In this document: piece by piece, positions 32,138 to 37,706 of the stretch
How positions within the stretch are numbered: the first letter of the stretch is position 1
Layout: each line of letters opens with the position of its first letter
From: a virus
Length of the DNA: 44,958 nucleotides
Reading direction: 5' to 3' (one strand)
Virus record (IMG/VR): IMGVR_UViG_3300027969_000163
Location: 1-44,958 of that record
Position numbers and translations under genes: made by a program
The notes under the pieces: model-generated
Databases searched by the model: none
What the model saw: only the letters and a program-made list of their open reading frames with translations
What the model was told of the DNA's origin: nothing

Positions 32138-32154
32138 CGGATGGTCTCCTTTAG
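32135..32154 (-). repeat. Minus-strand start-junction repeat, copy 3
   Basis: Reads TAAAGGAGACCATCCGATG on the minus strand. Confidence 0.8.
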
Positions 32155-32462
32155 TTTATGGTTGCGTAATGGTGGTTTACTGTGTCGCGGATAACGTCCA
32201 AATTCTGCAAGGCTTGGGCGTGTTGGGTCTCTAATGCTTTGGGTGTGCATCGGGCGACACGGCTCGTCAAAAGCGTTTTGTTGTAGTCGTGAAACATTCG
32301 ATGCGAGAAAAACTGACCCTCTCGGATGGTCACAACTGCGGTGGTCGTCAGGTTGCCGGATGATCTTTTCATCGTGGTAAGCGATAACTGCATTGAGTCG
32401 CTCAATAGGATGTTGGTCTCGGTCATGTAGCCGCTTGGTGTTTTGCGTGTGCGTGTGTTCAT
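32151..32462 (-). CDS. Hypothetical protein, 103 aa
   Basis: 103 residues, Thr/Ser/His-rich (TRTRKTPSGYMTETNILLSD, then FFSHRMFHDYNKTLLTSRVA). No motif recognised. ATGA overlap with the upstream gene. It overlaps the junction repeat by its last few bases. Confidence 0.55.
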   Translation of the reverse strand: MNTRTRKTPSGYMTETNILLSDSMQLSLTTMKRSSGNLTTTAVVTIREGQFFSHRMFHDYNKTLLTSRVARCTPKALETQHAQALQNLDVIRDTVNHHYATIN

Positions 32463-32767
32463 CTTGTTGCCTCTTGAATGTATGTTCTAACTGTGTTCAT
32501 ATCCTCGTCGCTGACTGTGTAGATGTCGCGCTGACCCCCGTCAAGGCACAATCCGCCCGTAGGGTCGCCCCCATAAAAGCCCTCATGCCCGAGTAGCGTC
32601 CCGACGTAATAACGGCTCACAAACCCGCCCCGCCCGTCACTGGTCGGATGATTCGAGTCGTAGAATTCAACCATTGGTCGGTCGTCGTCATGGGTCAGGC
32701 AATCATCGCGCCCGAAGCGGTCGCCCTTTCGCACAATCCTGACGTTGTATTTGTTAACTTTTATCAT
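32459..32767 (-). CDS. Hypothetical Gly/Asp-rich protein, 102 aa
   Basis: 102 residues. VRIVRKGDRFGRDDCLTHDD, then MVEFYDSNHPTSDGRGGFVS and RYYVGTLL, is a beta-rich pattern similar to a phage family that ends in a YY-x-x-T-L-L segment. GDPTGGLCLDGGQRDIYTVS follows. Start preceded by AAAGGAAAAGCA. Function unknown. Confidence 0.6.
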   Translation of the reverse strand: MIKVNKYNVRIVRKGDRFGRDDCLTHDDDRPMVEFYDSNHPTSDGRGGFVSRYYVGTLLGHEGFYGGDPTGGLCLDGGQRDIYTVSDEDMNTVRTYIQEATR

Positions 32768-32780
32768 TGCTTTTCCTTTG

Positions 32781-32957
32781 TTATTTTGAAATTAACTCGA
32801 CAAATTCATCATCATCAAAGGTCGCTAGTTGCCCAGTGTGATAGTTGCCCCCGCTTAAAAATTCTGCGGCATTGCCACAAACTTTTGAATAATCCTCCGC
32901 AGTATTCGGGTCGAAGAATCGTTCACCAACTTCAATGTCTTTAAATCGTGTTTGCAT
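32781..32957 (-). CDS. Hypothetical small acidic protein, 58 aa
   Basis: 58 residues with AAGGAGAAAACTAA before ATG. MQTRFKDIEVGERFFDPNTA resembles short phage proteins with FKDLKVGDRF starts, likely a small beta-barrel. The C-terminal half is acidic (FDDDEFVELISK). Confidence 0.55.
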   Translation of the reverse strand: MQTRFKDIEVGERFFDPNTAEDYSKVCGNAAEFLSGGNYHTGQLATFDDDEFVELISK

Positions 32958-32989
32958 TTAGTTTTCTCCTTAGCGGGCAAAAGTACCCT

Positions 32990-33017
32990 CCAAAGCCCTC
33001 AGAAAAGGGCTTCAGGC
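32990..33017 (-). repeat. AAGCCCT/AGGGCTT hairpin repeat, copy 1
   Basis: AAGCCCT and AGGGCTT arms around 6 bases. On the minus strand it begins 2 bases after the stop of the 57-residue gene. It is nearly identical to 34301-34328 (25 of 28 bases; only the 3-base loop centre differs). It may act as an attenuator or an RNA-processing site, since the T run is short. Confidence 0.7.
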
Positions 33018-33019
33018 GG

Positions 33020-33193
33020 TTATCTAGCCTCTGACCTACCTATCTCAAACAATCGGACGATCTCCAAGCGGTTGGCGCGGTCTTGGGCGGTGGCATTGGC
33101 TAGCCAAGTGCGGTAAAAATTCGCGCGGGTGCTGCTTTTTGTGCGCTCAAATTTGTAACCCATGTCGATGATGTAAGCGGGTGGGTAGTTCAT
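33020..33193 (-). CDS. Hypothetical small basic protein, 57 aa
   Basis: 57 residues, basic: MNYPPAYIIDMGYKFERTKS, then ANRLEIVRLFEIGRSEAR. ATGA overlap with the upstream gene; followed by the hairpin repeat. Family unknown. Confidence 0.55.
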   Translation of the reverse strand: MNYPPAYIIDMGYKFERTKSSTRANFYRTWLANATAQDRANRLEIVRLFEIGRSEAR

Positions 33194-33339
33194 CCTGTAA
33201 CCCCCTCAATGACAGAGAAAATGCGGTCTAATTCCTCGTTGCTTAGATCAAGCTCGCGGGCGATCAGGTCGCCAGTTGCTTGGTGAGACAAAGCTACTCG
33301 GGCGATCTCTAAAATTGTTTGTAAATCTGATTTGCTCAT
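33190..33339 (-). CDS. Hypothetical helical protein, 49 aa
   Basis: 49 residues from ATG 33339, preceded by AAAGGAGACAAC; a longer reading is rejected because it begins inside the previous gene without a site. All helical (SKSDLQTILEIARVALSHQA, then LDLSNEELDRIFSVIEGV). Confidence 0.55.
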   Translation of the reverse strand: MSKSDLQTILEIARVALSHQATGDLIARELDLSNEELDRIFSVIEGVTG

Positions 33340-33623
33340 GTTGTCTCCTTTTGCACTGAGTAAATGCCCGCCATGTATGCCGCGATAAGGTCGCTTAGTT
33401 GTCGTGCGCTTACATGACCACAAGAAAAGATGTCAGAACACCCGCCCGATTCGCCTACCATGCGGTAAAGGGCAAAGCCCCCATAAGCCCCGTCTAGGTG
33501 GTAGTTGCCGATATTGGCAAAGTGTTTCCCGTTCTCGGTGCGGTAGGCATCTAAAGGGTTGCCCGTCATGCGGTTAAGCGTATCAATGCGGGCTTCTAAA
33601 AATTTGCGTGTGATTCTTTGCAT
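33336..33623 (-). CDS. Conserved phage protein (FSCGHVSARQL type)
   Basis: 95 residues. ITRKFLEARIDTLNRMTGNP, then GNYHLDGAYGGFALYRM and GCSDIFSCGHVSARQLSDLI, is a pattern I recognise from a widely spread phage early protein of about 90 residues with unknown role. It is probably a small compact alpha/beta fold. Start preceded by GGAAACATC. Confidence 0.7.
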   Translation of the reverse strand: MQRITRKFLEARIDTLNRMTGNPLDAYRTENGKHFANIGNYHLDGAYGGFALYRMVGESGGCSDIFSCGHVSARQLSDLIAAYMAGIYSVQKETT

Positions 33624-33632
33624 GATGTTTCC

Positions 33633-33833
33633 TTACTTGGTTGATTCGAGGTGTGCGTGTAGTTGCTCAAGGACTTGGGCGCGTGTGCCTGTGTAGCCCT
33701 CGTTTTTGAGGATTTTGTAAGCTGAATCTCCGCGCTTTTTCATTCCCGCAATCTCAAGCCGCAAGGCGGCTCGGAGGGTCAAAAGGCGGTAGCGGGCTAT
33801 TTGCTCGGGTGTGTCTAAAACAATGGCAGTCAT
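33633..33833 (-). CDS. Conserved small phage protein, 66 aa
   Basis: 66 residues from ATG 33833, which carries AAAGGAGACCATCCG; a much longer reading from 33992 runs through the previous gene. YRLLTLRAALRLEIAGMKKR, then SAYKILKNEGYTGTRAQVLE, is a helical pattern found in many phages. Role unknown. Confidence 0.65.
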   Translation of the reverse strand: MTAIVLDTPEQIARYRLLTLRAALRLEIAGMKKRGDSAYKILKNEGYTGTRAQVLEQLHAHLESTK

Positions 33834-33849
33834 CGGATGGTCTCCTTTA
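33831..33849 (-). repeat. Minus-strand start-junction repeat, copy 4
   Basis: Reads TAAAGGAGACCATCCGATG on the minus strand; its first TAA is also the stop of the upstream 58-residue gene. Confidence 0.8.
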
Positions 33850-34023
33850 TTCATCGGTTTCGGGTTGGTCTTTTTCAATGGCGGTGTGCAGTCGGTCATG
33901 CTCGCGCATGGCTTTTGTGCGTCTGTCGATCTCGGCTTGTTCTGCCGGAGTTCGTGACGGGTTGCGAAATCCGTCAAGGTTTTCGGCTTCAAGTTCGCCC
34001 ATTGTTTTTTGGGTGGTGGTCAT
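33847..34023 (-). CDS. Hypothetical small protein, 58 aa
   Basis: 58 residues, polar and charged (TMGELEAENLDGFRNPSRTP, then EIDRRTKAMREHDRLHTAIE). Its stop TAA is the beginning of the ribosome-site junction for the next gene. Family unknown. Confidence 0.5.
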   Translation of the reverse strand: MTTTQKTMGELEAENLDGFRNPSRTPAEQAEIDRRTKAMREHDRLHTAIEKDQPETDE

Positions 34024-34032
34024 GGTTTTTCC

Positions 34033-34269
34033 TTATGCGTAGTTATTGCGGATTAAAAAGGCGATCAGTTCTGAGCGAGTACCCTCGCGGTATTTCCCGC
34101 CCACTGGGAAAACGTAAAGCTTGCCGGAGTTCAATTCCCCGATCATTTGGTTTGCGATAGCCTCGCGTTTTTCAAGGCGGGCGAGATAGCGATCCTCGTT
34201 CGCAAATCTGCGGCTGAGGCGAGCTTGCGCCCTGCGCTCGTCTTTAAGTTCGGATGGTGTCATGTGCAT
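34033..34269 (-). CDS. Hypothetical basic helical protein, 78 aa
   Basis: 78 residues with AAAGGAGAAACC before ATG; a second ATG two codons later is possible. Arg/Lys-rich helices (LKDERRAQARLSRRFANEDR, then EKREAIANQMIGELNSGKLY), then a small beta end with GGKYREGTRSELIAFLIRN. Possibly nucleic-acid binding; not shown. Confidence 0.55.
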   Translation of the reverse strand: MHMTPSELKDERRAQARLSRRFANEDRYLARLEKREAIANQMIGELNSGKLYVFPVGGKYREGTRSELIAFLIRNNYA

Positions 34270-34300
34270 GGTTTCTCCTTTGGTTGGTGGTAAGTAATCC

Positions 34301-34328
34301 CCAAAGCCCTCACATAAGGGCTTCAGGC
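34301..34328 (-). repeat. AAGCCCT/AGGGCTT hairpin repeat, copy 2
   Basis: Same arms as 32990-33017, in the gap between the 78-residue genes at 34334 and 34033. On the minus strand it begins 5 bases after a stop codon. Confidence 0.7.
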
Positions 34329-34333
34329 AGTGC

Positions 34334-34570
34334 TTAACGCTTCGCTTTAGGCTCGAAGAACCCTACCCACTGAGTGCCCTCTACTTGGGGCTGATACATC
34401 TTGATTTCATAGGACGCGTCGTGCGGTACAGGCACAAGGTACAAGCTGTATGGGTAGCCCTCTTTTTCCATGTGCTTGAGTAGTTGCACAAGGTTTCTTT
34501 TTTCGTTTGTGGTAATCCAAGTGCAAACGGACGAAGCGTAGAAGTGAGTCGTTTCGGGATGGTTTTTCAT
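34334..34570 (-). CDS. Hypothetical protein, 78 aa
   Basis: 78 residues. VCTWITTNEKRNLVQLLKHM, then YPYSLYLVPVPHDASYEIKM and VEGTQWVGFFEPK, look like a small alpha/beta domain known from phage arrays of this kind. It is followed by the hairpin repeat. Ribosome site weak (GGAATC). Function unknown. Confidence 0.6.
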   Translation of the reverse strand: MKNHPETTHFYASSVCTWITTNEKRNLVQLLKHMEKEGYPYSLYLVPVPHDASYEIKMYQPQVEGTQWVGFFEPKAKR

Positions 34571-34573
34571 GGT

Positions 34574-34765
34574 TTAGATTCCTTGAATAGATGGTGAGTC
34601 GGTGCAAATACAGGCGATACGTTCGAACTTAGGTGCATTTTCCAAAGTGCAAGCAATGACATTTCGCCCAGTGTGGGTGTAACTTTCAACCCGCATATCG
34701 CGCCCTTGAACTTTTATAACTTGACCAATTTTGTATTGGGCTTTTGGAATGAAAGCAAATCGCAT
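34574..34765 (-). CDS. First gene of the minus array, 63 aa
   Basis: 63 residues from ATG 34765 with AAAAGGACTATC upstream; a longer reading from 34873 would start inside the promoter region. MRFAFIPKAQYKIGQVIKVQ, then GRDMRVESYTHTGRNVIACT, is beta-rich, like a small OB or SH3-type barrel. Function unknown. Confidence 0.6.
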   Translation of the reverse strand: MRFAFIPKAQYKIGQVIKVQGRDMRVESYTHTGRNVIACTLENAPKFERIACICTDSPSIQGI

Positions 34766-34827
34766 GATAGTCCTTTTGTAAGTTGGTGCAAAGCAGTGTA
34801 ACGAAATGTTGTGCCTTACACTATATA

Positions 34828-34855
34828 AGCATAATAGAATCGTGCCATGTATCAA
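34828..34855 (-). promoter_or_regulatory. Candidate leftward promoter of the small-gene array
   Basis: On the minus strand TTGATA (34855-34850), a 16-base spacer and TATGCT (34833-34828). The -35 is 5 of 6, the -10 only 4 of 6. It is the best match upstream of ATG 34765 in an AT-rich stretch. Confidence 0.4.
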
Positions 34856-34977
34856 AAAAGCCTTTAAAATCAACGCTAGGTATTTTCCCTATGTAATCCT
34901 TTTGGTTTCAAAAGTGCAGTGATTCAATAATTCATTTTGAACACAAAATAATTACAAAAACAAGCTGCCTAAAAGGG

Positions 34978-35001
34978 GTAGAAAACTTTAAATTTTTCTG
35001 T
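34978..35001. repeat. 24-base palindrome, copy 3, between array and terminase
   Basis: Half-sites GTAGAAAACTTT and AAATTTTTCTGT. Its reverse complement matches copy 1 except at the outer two bases. It lies between the leftward promoter candidate and terS, in the gene-free interval 34766-35081. Confidence 0.75.
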
Positions 35002-35025
35002 TCCAATCGCGCCCGTAAGGAACTA

Positions 35026-35045
35026 GCGAAGCGGGGCGGCTTTGC
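35026..35045 (+). other. GC-rich hairpin before terS
   Basis: GCGAAGC (35026-35032) pairs with GCTTTGC (35039-35045), one G-U pair, loop of six. It lies 36 bases before the terS ATG. It could be a leader structure or part of a packaging site; nothing decides between them. Confidence 0.35.
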
Positions 35046-35081
35046 TTCCCATTCCCCCAATCAAGTAGGAGAGACACAGAG

Positions 35082-35807
35082 ATGAAAACACTAAGCAGAA
35101 AGCAGATAAGGGAAGGACTAGAACAAGTCCCAATGACCGAGCTTTTAGGCGTAGCGGGTAAAGCGTTAACAGGGAAGCAACAAGCGTTCGCCCGCGAGCT
35201 TGCGAAGGGGACAAGCAAGGCAGAGTCGTACAGAAGGGCTTACAAGCAAGATGCCAAGCCAAGCAGTCTGGCCAAAGATCCTTATACGCTAGCCAAAGAT
35301 CCAAGGATCATCCTAGAGGCCGAGCATTACAAGCTGGCTTTAGAGGGGGCTAAACATCGTACCCCTGCGGCTTTACGCGAGCTTGTAATCCAATCCCTCG
35401 TGCAAGTAGTGATTGACCCAAAGGCCAAACAATCCACCAAAGTAGCGGCGGCTAAGGTACTCGGCACAGTGACAGAGGTCGCGGCTTTCACTGAGCGTAA
35501 GGAGATCAGGACGATACGCTCAAGCGAGGACACCAAAGCCAAGATCATGGGGCAACTGCGGGAGATGCTGAACGCGGGCGCGGAGGATGTCACGTTCGTA
35601 GAGGCGGACACCCTTTTGCGCGAGCTAGCGGGCGAGACCCACCCACTCCCGACCCCCCCGAATGGCGTTGCGGAGTCCCAAGATCCTATACATACTATTC
35701 CACCCGAATCAACCCAACAAGATTTGATTATTGATGAGTCCCCACCCCCAGAAAAAGTTTCCAGCGGGACACCCACCCACCCTTTTAGGGGAGACACCCC
35801 GGCCTAG
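35082..35807 (+). CDS. terS: Terminase small subunit
   Basis: 241 residues, with AGTAGGAGAGACACAG before ATG. GKALTGKQQAFARELAKGTS, then KAESYRRAYKQDAK (27-60), is the N-terminal DNA-binding helix-turn-helix start of small terminases (Terminase_2 type). A helical oligomerisation part follows (RTPAALRELVIQSLVQVVID, then STKVAAAKVLGTVTEV). The C-terminal 60 residues are Pro/Ser/Thr-rich and disordered. It should recognise the packaging site and load the large subunit, whose gene follows after the palindrome cluster and the winged-helix gene. Confidence 0.85.
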   Translation: MKTLSRKQIREGLEQVPMTELLGVAGKALTGKQQAFARELAKGTSKAESYRRAYKQDAKPSSLAKDPYTLAKDPRIILEAEHYKLALEGAKHRTPAALRELVIQSLVQVVIDPKAKQSTKVAAAKVLGTVTEVAAFTERKEIRTIRSSEDTKAKIMGQLREMLNAGAEDVTFVEADTLLRELAGETHPLPTPPNGVAESQDPIHTIPPESTQQDLIIDESPPPEKVSSGTPTHPFRGDTPA

Positions 35808-35827
35808 AAAAATTAAAAGTTTTCTAC
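35804..35827. repeat. 24-base palindrome, copy 4 (cluster)
   Basis: Half-sites CTAGAAAAATTA and AAAGTTTTCTAC. Its first bases overlap the terS stop codon TAG. Confidence 0.8.
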
Positions 35828-35836
35828 AAAAAATTT

Positions 35837-35860
35837 CTAGAAAAATTTAAAGTTTTCTAG
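35837..35860. repeat. 24-base palindrome, copy 5 (cluster)
   Basis: Half-sites CTAGAAAAATTT and AAAGTTTTCTAG; ten of twelve pairs at the ends are perfect, with one inner mismatch pair. Confidence 0.8.
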
Positions 35861-35863
35861 GAT

Positions 35864-35887
35864 GTAGAAAAATTAAAAGTTTTCTAG
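35864..35887. repeat. 24-base palindrome, copy 6 (cluster)
   Basis: Half-sites GTAGAAAAATTA and AAAGTTTTCTAG. Its last four bases are the first four of copy 7. Confidence 0.8.
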
Positions 35888-35903
35888 AAAAATTTAAAGT
35901 TTT
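35884..35903. repeat. 24-base palindrome, copy 7, incomplete (cluster)
   Basis: CTAGAAAAATTT then AAAGTTTT; the expected CTAG end is replaced by ATGC, so the right arm is cut short. Confidence 0.7.
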
Positions 35904-35940
35904 ATGCGGTTTTTAAAAGTACAGATAAATAAGAAAATGG

Positions 35941-35958
35941 TGTCACGTAAAAGTGACA
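35941..35958. promoter_or_regulatory. TGTCAC-N6-GTGACA operator-like inverted repeat
   Basis: Perfect six-base arms (35941-35946, 35953-35958) around GTAAAA, in the leader 30 bases before the winged-helix start at 35988. The geometry fits a dimeric repressor site. It would also form a hairpin in RNA. Confidence 0.55.
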
Positions 35959-35987
35959 TGACGTTCAATGAATGTATGGAGGTAGAT

Positions 35988-36212
35988 ATGACCCCGGTGC
36001 AGAAGGAAGTGTTTTTGATTATTGATGAGTGGTGGAAGAGGTATGGGTTTAGTCCCAGTCTTAAGGATATAGCTCATCAGAGGGGCAAGATGAGTATGTC
36101 AAATACTTCTAAGATAATTAAGCGGCTTGTGAATATAGGTGTTATAAAGAAGGTGGATAGACAGGGCAGGACGATTAGACCTGTGTATATAAACTTCAGG
36201 AACCTTGAGTGA
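35988..36212 (+). CDS. LexA-type winged-helix DNA-binding protein
   Basis: 74 residues from ATG 35988, chosen for GGAGGT 4 bases upstream; an in-frame ATG at 35904 would add 28 residues with no homology-like character and lies in the palindrome cluster. MTPVQKEVFLIIDEWWKRYG, then FSPSLKDIAHQRGKMSMSNT and IKRLVNIGVIKKVDRQGRTI, follows the LexA N-terminal domain almost position by position. There is no cleavage or protease domain, so it cannot self-cleave like LexA. It sits in the late operon, and its start/stop GTGA overlaps terL. A repressor or switch protein acting at the nearby sites is the obvious hypothesis. Confidence 0.75.
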   Translation: MTPVQKEVFLIIDEWWKRYGFSPSLKDIAHQRGKMSMSNTSKIIKRLVNIGVIKKVDRQGRTIRPVYINFRNLE

Positions 36213-37699
36213 AGCTGGAAGAATTGATTGATAGTTTGCCGGAGAACGAGAAGGATTTGTTCTTAGCGGAGGTGGAGGACTATAAGAGTGCGCTTGTGCG
36301 GGAGAAGGCGCAGGTGTCTTTTATGGACTATATCAAGACGATGTGGCCCGGTTTCGTTTCTGGAAGACACCATTCTTTAATGGCTAAGAAGTTTGAGGAC
36401 GTTGCTAATGGGAAGATTAAGAGATTAATTATTAACATGGCTCCTCGGCATACAAAGTCAGAGTTTGCTAGTTACCTGCTCCCGTCGTGGTTTCTTGGGA
36501 AGTTTCCTAATAAGAAGGTTATTCAATGTTCAAACACGGCTGATCTAGCTGTGGGCTTTGGCCGGAAGGTTAGGAACTTAGTTGATTCTGAACAGTACTC
36601 AAAGATCTTTCCTAATGTAAGTTTGAGACAGGACAGTAAAGCTGCTGGTAGGTGGGCTACTAATGGCGGCGGAGAATACTTCGCTATTGGCGTTGGAGGA
36701 ACTGTTACTGGTAAGGGTGCGGATCTTTTGATTATTGACGATCCGCATTCTGAACAAGAAGCGGCTTTAGCTCAGGGAGACCCGACGGTCTTTGACAAGA
36801 TTTATGAATGGTATACCTCTGGCCCTAGACAACGACTCCAACCGGGAGGTACTATTGTTGTCGTAATGACCAGATGGTCGGAGAAAGACCTGACTGGTAG
36901 GATCATTAAGGATGCAGCAAGTAGGGATAAAGGTGAAGAGTGGGAGGTTATAGAGCTACCTGCGATCATGCCTAGTGGTAATCCTTTATGGCCAGAGTTT
37001 TGGAGCTTAGAAGAACTCTCTGCTTTGAGAGATGAGCTTCCTCCTAGTAAGTGGAATGCTCAGTATCAGCAGAACCCTACGGGAGAAGAGGGTGCTTTAG
37101 TTAAGCGAGAGTGGTGGAAGATTTGGGAGCATGAGGATCCTCCTAAGTGTGAATTTATTATTCAGAGTTGGGATACGGCTTTTACTAAGAATGAGCGATC
37201 AGACTATTCCGCCTGCGTGACCCTTGGCGTTTTTCACTTAAATGAGAACCCAGAGGATATAAATATTATTTTGTTGGATGCTTTCCAAAAGCGGATGGAG
37301 TTTCCTGAACTGAAGGAAAAGGCATTTAATCATTATAAAGATTGGGAGCCGGATGCTTTTGTTGTGGAGGCTAAGGCCGCAGGAGCACCGTTGATATTTG
37401 AATTAAGACGGATGGGGATTGTGGTGAGTGAATACACCCCGTCTAGAGGAAATGACAAGTTTGTGCGTTTAAATTCGGTGACTGATTTGTTCAAGTCGGG
37501 TAAAGTATGGGCACCTGATACGAGGTGGGCGCACGAGTTAGTTGAGCAGATGGCGGCGTTTCCGAACGCAGACCATGATGACTTGGTTGATGCTTGTGTA
37601 CAAGGACTAATTCGTTTCAGACAAGGTGGATTTTTGCGGCTCGATTCGGATGAGCGTGAAGATCTAATCGGCTTCAGAAAGAAGCACGTTTACTATTGA
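36209..37699 (+). CDS. terL: Terminase large subunit
   Basis: 496 residues from GTG 36209, preceded by CAGGAACCT. ATPase part: APRHTKSE at 78-85 as an unusual Walker A (no GK[ST]), LLIIDDPHS at 173-181 as Walker B, VVVMTRWSEKD at 217-227 as coupling motif. Nuclease part: IQSWDTAF (D322), VVEAKAAG (E387) and NADHDDLVDA (D457, D458), the RNase H-like metal triad. It pumps DNA through the portal and cuts it. The deviant Walker A with H and T is typical of this group of terminases. The portal gene follows after 7 bases. Confidence 0.95.
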   Translation: MKLEELIDSLPENEKDLFLAEVEDYKSALVREKAQVSFMDYIKTMWPGFVSGRHHSLMAKKFEDVANGKIKRLIINMAPRHTKSEFASYLLPSWFLGKFPNKKVIQCSNTADLAVGFGRKVRNLVDSEQYSKIFPNVSLRQDSKAAGRWATNGGGEYFAIGVGGTVTGKGADLLIIDDPHSEQEAALAQGDPTVFDKIYEWYTSGPRQRLQPGGTIVVVMTRWSEKDLTGRIIKDAASRDKGEEWEVIELPAIMPSGNPLWPEFWSLEELSALRDELPPSKWNAQYQQNPTGEEGALVKREWWKIWEHEDPPKCEFIIQSWDTAFTKNERSDYSACVTLGVFHLNENPEDINIILLDAFQKRMEFPELKEKAFNHYKDWEPDAFVVEAKAAGAPLIFELRRMGIVVSEYTPSRGNDKFVRLNSVTDLFKSGKVWAPDTRWAHELVEQMAAFPNADHDDLVDACVQGLIRFRQGGFLRLDSDEREDLIGFRKKHVYY

Positions 37700-37706
37700 G
37701 GCTCTC

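Noticed and set aside
35904-36212. Longer winged-helix protein starting at ATG 35904
   Set aside because: The extra 28 residues lack family resemblance and a ribosome site, whereas ATG 35988 has GGAGGT.
35988-36212. Full LexA or lambda CI-type self-cleaving repressor
   Set aside because: Only the DNA-binding domain is present; there is no cleavage site or Ser-Lys protease part.
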